From: Nocardia sp. MH4
GTDB lineage: Bacteria; Actinomycetota; Actinomycetes; Mycobacteriales; Mycobacteriaceae
DNA length: 64,000 bases
Direction of reading: 5' to 3'
Assembly: GCF_019266065.1 (NCBI RefSeq)
Contig: NZ_LPNR01000111.1
Coordinates: 62,001-126,000 of the forward strand
Within the stretch, counting starts at the first letter, position 1, and the number at the start of each line of letters is the position of its first letter. Below the pieces are notes generated by a model. It ran no database searches, was not told the origin of the DNA, and saw only the letters and a list, made by a program, of their open reading frames with translations. Position numbers and translations under genes: made by a program. Positions 23,891 to 31,605 of this stretch are shown in pieces.

Positions 23891-23969
23891 CGCGTCTCGT
23901 ACCCGCCGCGATCGGCTGGTCTTGCGTAGGGCAACTATTTCCTGCCCCGATATGGGTCAGATGTGGAGA

Positions 23970-23987
23970 TCCTGAGTGTGTCCTGAG
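23970..23987 (-). promoter_or_regulatory. Direct repeat, likely response-regulator (MprA-like) box
   Basis: TCCTGAG-TGTG-TCCTGAG (CTCAGGA twice on the sigE strand) repeats with an 11-bp period, one helical turn, as OmpR-family regulators bind. In mycobacteria MprA controls sigE through tandem sites. The resemblance to the MprA consensus is from memory and not verified. Confidence 0.45.
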
Positions 23988-24146
23988 AATCCTTATCGAT
24001 GCCGACCCTAGTCCCGCCGGCACGCGGAAAGCAGCAGTTCCAGCCCCTTCGTGACCTTTCCGCAAACTTGTGGCAATTGTTCGATCGGTGCGCGACACTC
24101 GGGGCGATCGGCGCATTCGCTGAATACACGGACCCCTCCGGTGCCC

Positions 24147-24152
24147 TAGCCT
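24147..24152 (+). promoter_or_regulatory. Predicted leaderless -10 (TAGCCT)
   Basis: TAGCCT ends 7 nt before GTG 24160; there is no ribosome-binding site. Confidence 0.5.
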
Positions 24153-24159
24153 CATAGCT

Positions 24160-24792
24160 GTGGCATCGAACGTGGAGCGGAACCTGGCCTATGTGGAGGA
24201 GTCCGTCGTCGAGGACGAAATCCTCCTCGACGCGCGCGAGCGGGCCACCGAGCTGGGCGCGGTGCCCGTGCCCGCCTCCGTCGGCGCCCTGCTGAGCATG
24301 TACGCGCAGATGTTGGGCGCCCGCGCGGTCGTCGAGGTGGGCACCGGCGCCGGGGTGAGCGGATTATGGCTGCTCGACGGCATGCGCGAGGACGGCACGC
24401 TCACCACGATCGACTCCGAGCCCGAGCATCAGCGCGCGGCCAAGGAGGCCTTCCGCACCGCGGAGATCCCGCCCGCGCGCACCCGGCTGATCAACGGCCG
24501 CGCTCTCGACGTCCTACCTCGGCTCGCCGACGGCGCCTACGACCTCGTCTTCGTCGACGCGGCCCCCATGGAACACCCGCACTACGTCGAACAGGGCGTC
24601 CGGCTGCTGCGCGAAGGCGGCGCGTTCATCCTGCACAACGCGTTGCTCGGCGGTCGCGTGCCCGACCAATCCCAGCGTGACCCGGCCACGCAGGCGGTGC
24701 GGGCGGCCACCAGGGCCATCGCGGAGAACCCCGACCTCACCAGCGTGCTGATCCCGATCGGTGACGGGCTGCTCTGCGCTTCGCGCTGCTAG
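24160..24792 (+). CDS. O-methyltransferase (Rv1220c-like)
   Basis: 210 residues of the caffeoyl-CoA/catechol O-methyltransferase-3 family. VVEVGTGAGVSGLWLL is the SAM-binding motif I, TTIDSEPEHQRAAKEAF motif II, and YDLVFVDAAP the metal-binding Asp loop. The substrate is unknown. Divergent position next to sigE is conserved in mycobacteria. The stop TAG shares CTAG (24789-24792) with the convergent glgC stop. Start GTG 24160. Confidence 0.9.
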   Translation: MASNVERNLAYVEESVVEDEILLDARERATELGAVPVPASVGALLSMYAQMLGARAVVEVGTGAGVSGLWLLDGMREDGTLTTIDSEPEHQRAAKEAFRTAEIPPARTRLINGRALDVLPRLADGAYDLVFVDAAPMEHPHYVEQGVRLLREGGAFILHNALLGGRVPDQSQRDPATQAVRAATRAIAENPDLTSVLIPIGDGLLCASRC

Positions 24793-26006
24793 CCGACCCA
24801 GATCCCCTTGCCGACGGTGACCACCCCGCCGTGGCTGACCGCGAACCGCTCCCGGTCGCGATCCAGGTCGACACCGATGATCTCGCCCTCGCCGACCACG
24901 ACGTTCTTGTCCAGGATCGCGTGCCGCACGACCGCGCCCTTCCCGATCCGCACCCCCGGCATCAGCACGCTGCCCTCGACGGTGGCGCCGTCGTCGATCA
25001 TCACGTTCGAACTGAGCACCGAATTGCGGACGGTGGCCGCCGACAGGATCGAGCCGGCCCCCACGATCGACTCCTGCGCCAGCCCGCCCCTGGCGAACTT
25101 GGCGGGCGGCAGGTTCTCGGCGGCGCCGCGGATCGGCCAGTGCTTGTTGTAGAGGTTGAACACCGGGTGCACCGAGACCAGGTCCATGTGCGCGTCGTAA
25201 AAGGCGTCGATGGTCCCGACGTCACGCCAGTACCCGCGGTCGCGCTCGGTGGCGCCGGGCACCTCGTTGTCGGCGAAGTCGTAGACCGCGGCCTTCCCCG
25301 CGGCGACCAGCGCGGGAATGATGTCGCCGCCCATGTCGTGGTCGGAGTCGGAGTTCTCGGCGTCGGCGCGGATCGCGTCGACCAGCACCCGGGTGGTGAA
25401 CACGTAGTTGCCCATCGACGCGAACGTCACGTTCGGGTCGTCGGGGGTACCGGGCGGATGCGCGGGCTTCTCCAGGAACTGGGTGATCCGGCCGGACTCG
25501 TCGGAGTCGATGCAGCCGAACGCGCTCGCCTCGCTGCGCGGCACCCGGATGCCCGCGACGGTCACCCCGGCGCCGGAGGCGATGTGGCTGGCGACCATCT
25601 GCTCCGGGTCCATCCGGTACACGTGGTCGGCGCCGAAGACGACGATGTAGTCGGGGTCCTCGTCGTAGATCAGGTTGAGCGACTGCATGATCGCGTCGGC
25701 GCTGCCGGTGTACCAGCGCGGCCCGAGGCGCTGCTGGGCAGGCACCGGGGTGATGTACTCGCCGGTGAAACCGGACAGCCGCCAGGTCTGCGAGATGTGG
25801 CGATCCAGCGAATGCGACTTGTACTGGGTGAGCACGCACAGGCGCAGGTATCCCGCGTTGACGAGATTGCTCAGGACGAAATCGATCAGCCGGTACGCGC
25901 CGCCGAACGGAACCGCGGGCTTGGCCCTGTCTGCGGTGAGCGGAAACAGTCGTTTGCCCTCGCCACCGGCGAGCACGATCCCGAGTACGTGCGGCTGGCT
26001 CCTCAC
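24789..26006 (-). CDS. glgC: Glucose-1-phosphate adenylyltransferase
   Basis: 405 residues, full length. It makes ADP-glucose from ATP and glucose-1-phosphate. LAGGEGKRLFPLTADRAKPAVPFGG is the nucleotide-binding start, YIVVFGADHVYRMD the catalytic Asp loop, FLEKP the sugar-phosphate site, and a left-handed beta-helix closes the protein. GTG 26006 (VRSQPHVLGIV) is chosen because TACTTT stands 7 nt before it and the homologue Rv1213 begins at the same point. It is divergent from glgM, which uses its product. Confidence 0.96.
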   Translation of the reverse strand: MRSQPHVLGIVLAGGEGKRLFPLTADRAKPAVPFGGAYRLIDFVLSNLVNAGYLRLCVLTQYKSHSLDRHISQTWRLSGFTGEYITPVPAQQRLGPRWYTGSADAIMQSLNLIYDEDPDYIVVFGADHVYRMDPEQMVASHIASGAGVTVAGIRVPRSEASAFGCIDSDESGRITQFLEKPAHPPGTPDDPNVTFASMGNYVFTTRVLVDAIRADAENSDSDHDMGGDIIPALVAAGKAAVYDFADNEVPGATERDRGYWRDVGTIDAFYDAHMDLVSVHPVFNLYNKHWPIRGAAENLPPAKFARGGLAQESIVGAGSILSAATVRNSVLSSNVMIDDGATVEGSVLMPGVRIGKGAVVRHAILDKNVVVGEGEIIGVDLDRDRERFAVSHGGVVTVGKGIWVG

Positions 26007-26013
26007 CCTGCTC

Positions 26014-26019
26014 AAAGTA
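26014..26019 (-). promoter_or_regulatory. Predicted leaderless -10 (TACTTT) of glgC
   Basis: On the minus strand TACTTT ends 7 nt before GTG 26006. Its -35 would overlap that of divergent glgM. Confidence 0.5.
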
Positions 26020-26062
26020 CAGGCTGGGCGGCACAACGGTGGCTCATGTCGACCCGAGGGTC

Positions 26063-26068
26063 TAATTT
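26063..26068 (+). promoter_or_regulatory. Predicted leaderless -10 (TAATTT) of glgM
   Basis: TAATTT ends 6 nt before GTG 26075. Confidence 0.5.
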
Positions 26069-26074
26069 GGACCA

Positions 26075-27283
26075 GTGAGTTATGGCACCGACAGCGACCA
26101 GGAGCCGGCGCAACAGCTGCGGGTCGCCATGCTGACCCGGGAATACCCGCCCGAGGTCTACGGCGGTGCGGGAGTTCATGTCACCGAACTCACCGCCCGG
26201 CTGCGCGCGCTGGCCGAGGTGACCGTGCACTGTATGGGCGCGCCGCGCACCGGCGCCGTCGTGCATCGGCCCGACCCCGAGCTCTACGCCGCCAACGCCG
26301 CGTTGCAGATGATGTCGGCGCAGCTGCGGATGGCCGACGCGGTCGGCGCCGTCGACGTGGTCCACTCGCACACCTGGTACGCGGGGCTCGCGGGCCATCT
26401 CGCCGGCGCGCTCTATGGCATTCCGCACATCCTCACCGCGCATTCGCTGGAACCGCGCAGGCCGTGGAAGGCCGAGCAGCTCGGCGGCGGGTACCGGCTC
26501 TCGTCCTGGTCGGAACGCAACGCGATGGAGTACGCCGACGCCGTGATCGCGGTGAGCGAGGGCATGCGCCACGACGTGCTCGACGCCTATTCGGCGATCG
26601 ACCCGGGCCGGGTCCACGTGGTGCACAACGGCATCGACGCCACGGTCTGGCATCCGGGCGCACCCGCCGGCGACGAGGCCCCCGTGCTGGAACGGCTCGG
26701 GGTGCGTGCCGAGCTGCCGATCGTGTCCTTCGTCGGGCGGATCACCCGGCAGAAGGGGGTCGGCCACCTGCTCGCCGCGGCCGCCGATTTCGATCCCGAC
26801 ATCCAGCTGGTCCTGTGCGCCGGTGCGGCCGATACCAGGGAACTCGAACTCGAGATCGCCGCCGCCGTCGACGGGTTGCAGCGCGAACGCGGCAACGTGT
26901 TCTGGGTCAAGGAGATGCTGCCGACCGAGCAGGTCCGCCAGATCCTCACCGCCTCCGCGGTGTTCGTCTGTCCCTCGGTCTACGAACCGCTCGGCATCGT
27001 CAACCTGGAGGCCATGGCCTGTGCCACCGCGGTCGTCGCCTCCGATGTGGGCGGCATCCCGGAGGTCGTCGACGACGGGGTCACCGGTCGGCTCGTGCAC
27101 TACGACGCGGGGTCGACGGCGGAGTACGAACGCGGACTGGCCGCCGCCGTCAACGCGGTGGCGGGCGATCCGGAGTTGGCGCGGCGCTACGGTGACGCCG
27201 GGCGGGCGCGCGCCATCGCGGAATTCGATTGGGCGCGAATCGCCGAGCAGACCGTCGAGGTGTATCGCAGCGTGCTGAGGTAG
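26075..27283 (+). CDS. glgM: Glycogen synthase / alpha-maltose-1-phosphate synthase
   Basis: 402 residues of the GT4 family with GT-B fold. YPPEVYGGAGVHVTEL is the glycine-rich acceptor loop; FVGRITRQKG opens the nucleotide-sugar domain; CPSVYEPLGIVNLEAMACATAVV is the E-x7-E donor site. The mycobacterial orthologue Rv1212c, long called GlgA, was shown to make maltose-1-phosphate from ADP-glucose and glucose-1-phosphate for the GlgE glucan pathway. By that orthology glgM is preferred here. GTG 26075 is set by its leaderless -10. Confidence 0.93.
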   Translation: MSYGTDSDQEPAQQLRVAMLTREYPPEVYGGAGVHVTELTARLRALAEVTVHCMGAPRTGAVVHRPDPELYAANAALQMMSAQLRMADAVGAVDVVHSHTWYAGLAGHLAGALYGIPHILTAHSLEPRRPWKAEQLGGGYRLSSWSERNAMEYADAVIAVSEGMRHDVLDAYSAIDPGRVHVVHNGIDATVWHPGAPAGDEAPVLERLGVRAELPIVSFVGRITRQKGVGHLLAAAADFDPDIQLVLCAGAADTRELELEIAAAVDGLQRERGNVFWVKEMLPTEQVRQILTASAVFVCPSVYEPLGIVNLEAMACATAVVASDVGGIPEVVDDGVTGRLVHYDAGSTAEYERGLAAAVNAVAGDPELARRYGDAGRARAIAEFDWARIAEQTVEVYRSVLR

Positions 27284-27343
27284 CCGCGGCGCGGTTCGTC
27301 GCGCAGCGGTCGCGATCCCGGGCGGTCGGCCCGTCGAGCAAGG

Positions 27344-28180
27344 TCAGCTCGCCGGACGGTAGGTCGAGACCGTGACCGCGGCGGTGACCTCGGTGACGTC
27401 GGGGAGCGCCGCGATGCGGGGATCGTCGGCCGGGGTGCCGTGGAAGGCCGAGGGGCCCATCGCGATGACGTCGGTGACGTCGCGCCGGGACAGCTTCATC
27501 CCGAACTCGACCCGGGTGTGCGCGGAGCGGGTGAACAGCCCCGCGAGCGAATCGGCGAGCCTGCGCTCCTTGTCGGGGTCGACGCGGACCATGCCGAGCG
27601 GGCCGACGAGCTCGTTCAGGTGGTCGACGGTGGGCGTGACCACCACGAAGCTGCCACCGGGCGCGAGCACCCGGGCGACCTCGGTGGGGTTGCGCGGGGC
27701 GAACACCGACAGCACGCCGGCCAGGGAGTGGTCGCGGATCGGCAGACCGCGCCAGGCGTCGGCCAGCACCGAGGCCAGGCGCGGGTGCGCGCGAGCGGCC
27801 CGGCGCGCGGCGGGCTTGGCGACATCGAGCGCGATGCCGGCGAACCCGGGCTCGGCGGCCAGGATCGTGGCGAGGTAGTAGCCGGTGCCGGCGCCGACCT
27901 CGAGGATCACCTGGGCGTCGGGCAGGTCGGGCGCGGGTGCCGCGGTGAAAGCGTGCGTCGCGGCCGCGGCGATGGGGGCGAAGTGTCCCGCGCCCTGGAA
28001 AGCGGCGCGGGCGTCGAGCATATCGGCGGTGTCGCCGGTCATCTTCGTCGCTGCGCCGGTCAGCAGCCCGACATAGCCCTGTCGGGCGATGTCGAAGCTG
28101 TGGCCGGTACCGCAGCGCAGCGCGCGATCGCGCGGTTGCAGTTCGTCACCGCACTCCGGGCAGGCCAGGAGTGCGGCCAC
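27344..28180 (-). CDS. rRNA (guanine-N1)-methyltransferase-like protein (RlmA/TlrB family)
   Basis: 278 residues. Cys7, Cys10, Cys23 and His27 (CPECG; CGTGHSFD) form the zinc finger that recognises 23S rRNA in the RlmA family, followed by IARQGYVGLL and a SAM domain (VILEVGAGTGYYL). RlmA(I) and RlmA(II)/TlrB methylate G745 or G748 and the latter affects tylosin resistance; which base is targeted cannot be told. GTG 28180 lies 14 nt after the DUF3117 gene and is likely cotranscribed with it. Confidence 0.85.
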   Translation of the reverse strand: MAALLACPECGDELQPRDRALRCGTGHSFDIARQGYVGLLTGAATKMTGDTADMLDARAAFQGAGHFAPIAAAATHAFTAAPAPDLPDAQVILEVGAGTGYYLATILAAEPGFAGIALDVAKPAARRAARAHPRLASVLADAWRGLPIRDHSLAGVLSVFAPRNPTEVARVLAPGGSFVVVTPTVDHLNELVGPLGMVRVDPDKERRLADSLAGLFTRSAHTRVEFGMKLSRRDVTDVIAMGPSAFHGTPADDPRIAALPDVTEVTAAVTVSTYRPAS

Positions 28181-28194
28181 CTCGGTGAGTGCCG

Positions 28195-28362
28195 TCAGCT
28201 GGTGACGCTCTTCAATTCGTCACCGAGCGCCGCAGCCTCGTCCGGTGTGAGTTCGACGACCAGACGCCCGCCACCCTCGAGTGGAACCCGCATGACGATT
28301 CCACGACCTTCCTTGGTTGCCTCGAGGGGACCGTCCCCGGTACGGGGCTTCATGGCCGCCAT
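28195..28362 (-). CDS. DUF3117 conserved small protein (Rv1211-like)
   Basis: 55 residues, the exact size of this strongly conserved actinobacterial family. It reads MAAMKPRTGDGPLEATK, then RGIVMRVPLEGGGRLVVEL and TPDEAAALGDELK. Function is unknown. ATG 28362 is preceded by GGAGGGAGC, a strong ribosome site; a longer 77-codon frame starts upstream without one. Its nucleotide sequence is highly constrained, and it lies beside tag and the DivIVA-like gene as in M. tuberculosis (Rv1209-Rv1211). Confidence 0.9.
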   Translation of the reverse strand: MAAMKPRTGDGPLEATKEGRGIVMRVPLEGGGRLVVELTPDEAAALGDELKSVTS

Positions 28363-28467
28363 CCTCTGCTCCCTCCAGATCTGCGCGGTCTGTCTGCGCA
28401 CTGATTCTCGTCTGCCGGTTGTCGCCAACCAGCGGGCTCGCCGGGTGTTCGGCGGGCCACACCGGTC

Positions 28468-29100
28468 CTATTCTTCCCTATTGCCGTCTCGGACGGACAC
28501 CTGAGTACGAAATGTGACTCGCGAGTCGGTTCCGTTCGCGGCCTGGCGCACCCAGCAAACCTCCAGGTGATCGTCGACCATCCCGGTCGCCTGCATGAGG
28601 GCATACGCCGTCGTCGGGCCGACGAAGACGAAGCCTCGGCGCTTCAATTCCTTTGCCAGAGCAATGGATTCGGGTGTGGTGGCGGGCACATCCGCGATCG
28701 TCGCCGGCCGCGGGCGTGGCGCGGGGGCGAAGGACCACAGCAGCTCGTCCAAGCCCACCGGCAGGTCCCGAGCAACCCGAGCGTTGGCGATCACCGCGTC
28801 GATCTTGGCGCGGTTGCGGACGATGCCCGCGTCGGCCAGCAGTCGCTCGCGGTCGGCGTCGCCGAACTCGGCGACCTTCGCGATCTCGAAGTCGGCGAAC
28901 GCCGCGCGGAACGCGGGCCGCTTCCGCAAGATGGTGATCCAGGCCAGGCCGGACTGGAAGGCCTCGAGGCACAGCCGTTCGAACAGCGCGTCGTCGCCGT
29001 GCAGGGGCTTGCCCCACTCGGTGTCGTGGTAGTCGCGATACAGCGCCGAGCCGGTCGACCAGGGGCAGCGCTCGTACCCGTCGTCGGCGAGCTCGGTCAC
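28468..29100 (-). CDS. tag: DNA-3-methyladenine glycosylase I
   Basis: 210 residues (Rv1210 TagA). It removes 3-methyladenine from alkylated DNA. The family's zinc ligands are visible: Cys12 (RCPW), His26 (YRDYHDTEWG) and the C-terminal DDHLEVC pair; the catalytic region is LCLEAFQSGLAWITILRKR. GTG 29100 overlaps the TGA of the upstream DivIVA-like gene (GTGA). The frame continues upstream to 29136 but that part lies inside the neighbour. Confidence 0.94.
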   Translation of the reverse strand: MTELADDGYERCPWSTGSALYRDYHDTEWGKPLHGDDALFERLCLEAFQSGLAWITILRKRPAFRAAFADFEIAKVAEFGDADRERLLADAGIVRNRAKIDAVIANARVARDLPVGLDELLWSFAPAPRPRPATIADVPATTPESIALAKELKRRGFVFVGPTTAYALMQATGMVDDHLEVCWVRQAANGTDSRVTFRTQVSVRDGNREE

Positions 29101-29417
29101 GGGCGGTCCTGGCCCGCGGCGACCTGCGCCTGCCACTGCCGCACCTGCGCCAGCTCGAGTTCGAGTTCGTCGATCCGCTCGGCCAGCCTGCCCAGCGCCC
29201 AGTCGACCTCGCCGGCCTTGTAGCCGCGCACGACCTGCTGGAACCGCAACGCGCGCACGTCGGCGCCGGTGACGCCGTGGGCGGGCAGCACCGTGGCCGT
29301 CGTGCCCTCGGGCAGCGGCCCGAGTTCCTCGGACCGGCCGAACACCGCGCTCGCCACGAGGAACAACATGGCCGCGACCAGTCCGACGATCAGCACATAG
29401 AGCAGCAGCGTCAGCAT
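29097..29417 (-). CDS. Membrane-anchored DivIVA-domain protein (Rv1209-like)
   Basis: 106 residues: one N-terminal membrane helix (LLLYVLIVGLVAAMLFLVAS), then a compact DivIVA-type motif (VRALRFQQVVRGYKAGEVDWALGRL) and a short coiled coil. Such proteins act at the growing pole or septum in actinobacteria; the exact role is unknown. ATG 29417 has TAGGCT 6 nt upstream, so it likely heads a leaderless operon with tag. Confidence 0.85.
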   Translation of the reverse strand: MLTLLLYVLIVGLVAAMLFLVASAVFGRSEELGPLPEGTTATVLPAHGVTGADVRALRFQQVVRGYKAGEVDWALGRLAERIDELELELAQVRQWQAQVAAGQDRP

Positions 29418-29423
29418 GTAGAC

Positions 29424-29429
29424 AGCCTA
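29424..29429 (-). promoter_or_regulatory. Predicted leaderless -10 (TAGGCT)
   Basis: On the minus strand TAGGCT ends 6 nt before ATG 29417. Confidence 0.5.
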
Positions 29430-29454
29430 AGCACCCCCACCGACAACCCCAGGC

Positions 29455-30591
29455 TCAGAGGTGCCGGGTCGTATCGATGCCCAGTGACATGCCCGCCAGG
29501 CCGCGCTTGCGGACGGCCAGCTTGTCGGCGACCTCGCGCAGGGCCTTGGCGGCCGGGTTGTCCGGGTCGCCGAGGACGATCGGGGTACCGGCGTCGCCGC
29601 CCTCGCGCAGGGCCTGCTCGATCGGGATCTGGCCGAGCAGCGGCACCGTCGAGCCCACCGCGCGGGTCAGCCGATCGGCCACGACCTGGCCGCCGCCGGA
29701 GCCGTAGAGCTCCATCCGGGTGCCGTCGGGCAGGTCCAGCCAGGACATGTTCTCCACCACGCCGGCGATTCGCTGACGGGTCTGCAGGGCGATCGCGCCC
29801 GCGCGCTCGGCCACCTCGGCGGCGGCGATCTGCGGGGTGGTGACGACCAGGATCTCGGCGCTGGGGATCAGCTGCGCGATGGAGATCGCGACGTCGCCGG
29901 TGCCGGGCGGCAGGTCGAGCAGCAGCACGTCCAAGTCGCCCCAGAACACGTCGGCGAGGAACTGCTGCAGCGCGCGGTGCAGCATCGGACCGCGCCACAC
30001 CACGGGCGTGTTGCCCTGGGTGAACTGCGCGATCGAGATCATCTTCACGTCGTAGGCCATCGGCGGCATGATCATCCGCTCGACCTGGGTCGGGCGGGCG
30101 TCGGTGCCGAGCATGCGCGGGATCGAGTGGCCGTAGATGTCGGCGTCGAGCACGCCGACCGACAGGCCACGCTGGGCCAGCGCGACGGCCAGGTTGGCGG
30201 TGACGCTGGACTTGCCGACGCCGCCCTTGCCGGAAGCGACGGCGTAGACGCGGGTCAGCGATCCGGGCTGGGCGAACGGGATCACCGGTTCGGCCGAGTC
30301 GCCGCGCAGCGACTTGCGCAGCTCGGTGCGCTGCTCGTCGCTCATCACGTCGAGATCCACGGTCACCGCACCGGCGCCGGGCACATCGGCGACGGCCTTG
30401 GTCACCCGCTGGACGATCTCGGTCCGCAGCGGGCAGCCCGACGTCGTCAGATACACCTCGACGTGCACGTCACCGCTGTCGGCGATGGCGATGCTCTTGA
30501 CCATGCCCAACTCGGTGATCGGCTTGCGGATCTCCGGGTCGTCGACCTTCGCGAGCGCGGCCCGCACATCCGCTTCCGTAATCACTGGCAT
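29455..30591 (-). CDS. mrp: Mrp/NBP35-type P-loop ATPase (iron-sulfur carrier family)
   Basis: 378 residues: an N-terminal MIP18/DUF59 domain with the conserved Cys53 (TTSGCPL), then a deviant Walker A GKGGVGKSS (121-129) and DLDVLLLDLPPGTGD. Mrp proteins carry Fe-S clusters on a CxxC pair at the dimer interface. Here the corresponding stretch reads ENMSWLDLPDGTRMEL, with no cysteine, as in mycobacterial Rv1229c. ATG 30591 has TAAAAT 7 nt upstream. It is followed by transglycosylase genes on the same strand upstream. Confidence 0.93.
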   Translation of the reverse strand: MPVITEADVRAALAKVDDPEIRKPITELGMVKSIAIADSGDVHVEVYLTTSGCPLRTEIVQRVTKAVADVPGAGAVTVDLDVMSDEQRTELRKSLRGDSAEPVIPFAQPGSLTRVYAVASGKGGVGKSSVTANLAVALAQRGLSVGVLDADIYGHSIPRMLGTDARPTQVERMIMPPMAYDVKMISIAQFTQGNTPVVWRGPMLHRALQQFLADVFWGDLDVLLLDLPPGTGDVAISIAQLIPSAEILVVTTPQIAAAEVAERAGAIALQTRQRIAGVVENMSWLDLPDGTRMELYGSGGGQVVADRLTRAVGSTVPLLGQIPIEQALREGGDAGTPIVLGDPDNPAAKALREVADKLAVRKRGLAGMSLGIDTTRHL

Positions 30592-30598
30592 ATGCCCG

Positions 30599-30604
30599 AT
30601 TTTA
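30599..30604 (-). promoter_or_regulatory. Predicted leaderless -10 (TAAAAT) of mrp
   Basis: On the minus strand TAAAAT ends 7 nt before ATG 30591. Confidence 0.55.
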
Positions 30605-30651
30605 TGCTGCTGCTCATTCGAGCGCCCTCGGCGGGGCCATGTCCTCTCAGG

Positions 30652-31509
30652 TCAGATGCGGGGGAGGTCGGAGGGCTTGGGGGCCATGCCGCTGGAGTAG
30701 GAGGTCGACCAGGCCATGACGTTGGCTACATAGGCCATGGAGTTGTTGTAGCGCAGGATCGCCTTGGACTGCTGGGAGAGGTCGCGCATGTTGAGGCCGC
30801 CGTCGCAGAGGTAGCGGCCCGCGGTGAGGGCGGCGTCGAACAGGTTCTGCGGGTCTGCGATGCCGTCGGCGTTGCCGTCGGCGGCGTAGCGGTGCCAGGT
30901 CTCGGGCAGGAACTGCATGGGGCCGATGGCGCGGTCGTAGCCGCCGAGGCCGTCGAGTTCACCGCCGTCGCTGTCGTGGATGACGTTGTTGCCGTACAGG
31001 CTGCCGTCCAGGACCGGACCGTAGACGGCCTTGATCGGGTTGCCGTCCGCGTCGGCCTTGCCGTACGCGTGGGTGGACTCCACCCGGCCGATGCCGGCCA
31101 GCAGCGACCAGGACATCCCGCAGGTCGGATTCTCCACGGCCAGTTGCTGTTCGGCGCTCTGGTAGGCGGCGACCGCGATGCCCGGGATGCCCAGCGGGCC
31201 GGCCGGGAGATCGGCGGCCACGCGATCATCCGGCAGCGCAACGGTTTTCACGACTGGCGCGGCCGAGGGCGACTGGCGCGCCTCGGCGTGGGCGACCTCG
31301 GCGATATCGGCCTGCGGTGCGGCCACGAGCTCCGGCGCGGCCTCGGCGTCGGCGCCGGGCAGGTCGTGCTCGACAGCGGCGTTGCTGGCGATGGTCGCGT
31401 CGGTCGCGGCGGCGGTAACGGCCACGAGTCCGGCGGGGACCAATCCGGTCAGTGCGATGAGCGAGCTACGTCGAACCGTCGTAGCAGGCTGTTTCCGATG
31501 ACGACCCAC
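30652..31509 (-). CDS. Secreted lytic murein transglycosylase (Rv1230c-like), copy 1
   Basis: 285 residues. A signal peptide (basic MGRHRKQ start, hydrophobic core to about residue 38) is followed by a spacer and an SLT-2/MltB-type domain: LLAGIGRVESTH holds the catalytic Glu, and AIGPMQFLPETWHRYAADGNADG the conserved substrate cleft. It cleaves peptidoglycan glycan strands. GTG 31509 has GAGGAGG 10 nt upstream. The catalytic domain is closely similar to that of the next gene upstream, indicating tandem duplication. Confidence 0.9.
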   Translation of the reverse strand: MGRHRKQPATTVRRSSLIALTGLVPAGLVAVTAAATDATIASNAAVEHDLPGADAEAAPELVAAPQADIAEVAHAEARQSPSAAPVVKTVALPDDRVAADLPAGPLGIPGIAVAAYQSAEQQLAVENPTCGMSWSLLAGIGRVESTHAYGKADADGNPIKAVYGPVLDGSLYGNNVIHDSDGGELDGLGGYDRAIGPMQFLPETWHRYAADGNADGIADPQNLFDAALTAGRYLCDGGLNMRDLSQQSKAILRYNNSMAYVANVMAWSTSYSSGMAPKPSDLPRI

Positions 31510-31605
31510 TGTGTGGTGCCCTCCTCAACCGTGTTGGATGAGAAGAGATTACCGCACCCGAGACCTTTTTGTTACCCCTCCGTGACCTGTATTTCGGTTT
31601 GATTT

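Larger units (their letters stand above)
23786..24159. other. sigE / methyltransferase divergent regulatory region
   Basis: A 374-bp gap with no credible gene. It holds, from the sigE side, the ribosome site, an ECF-type promoter, the tandem TCCTGAG repeat, and on the other side the leaderless promoter of the methyltransferase gene. Confidence 0.7.

Noticed and set aside
27284..27343. Weak hairpin GCGCG/CGCGC between glgM and the rRNA methyltransferase gene
   Set aside because: Five pairs only; chance in 70% GC DNA.
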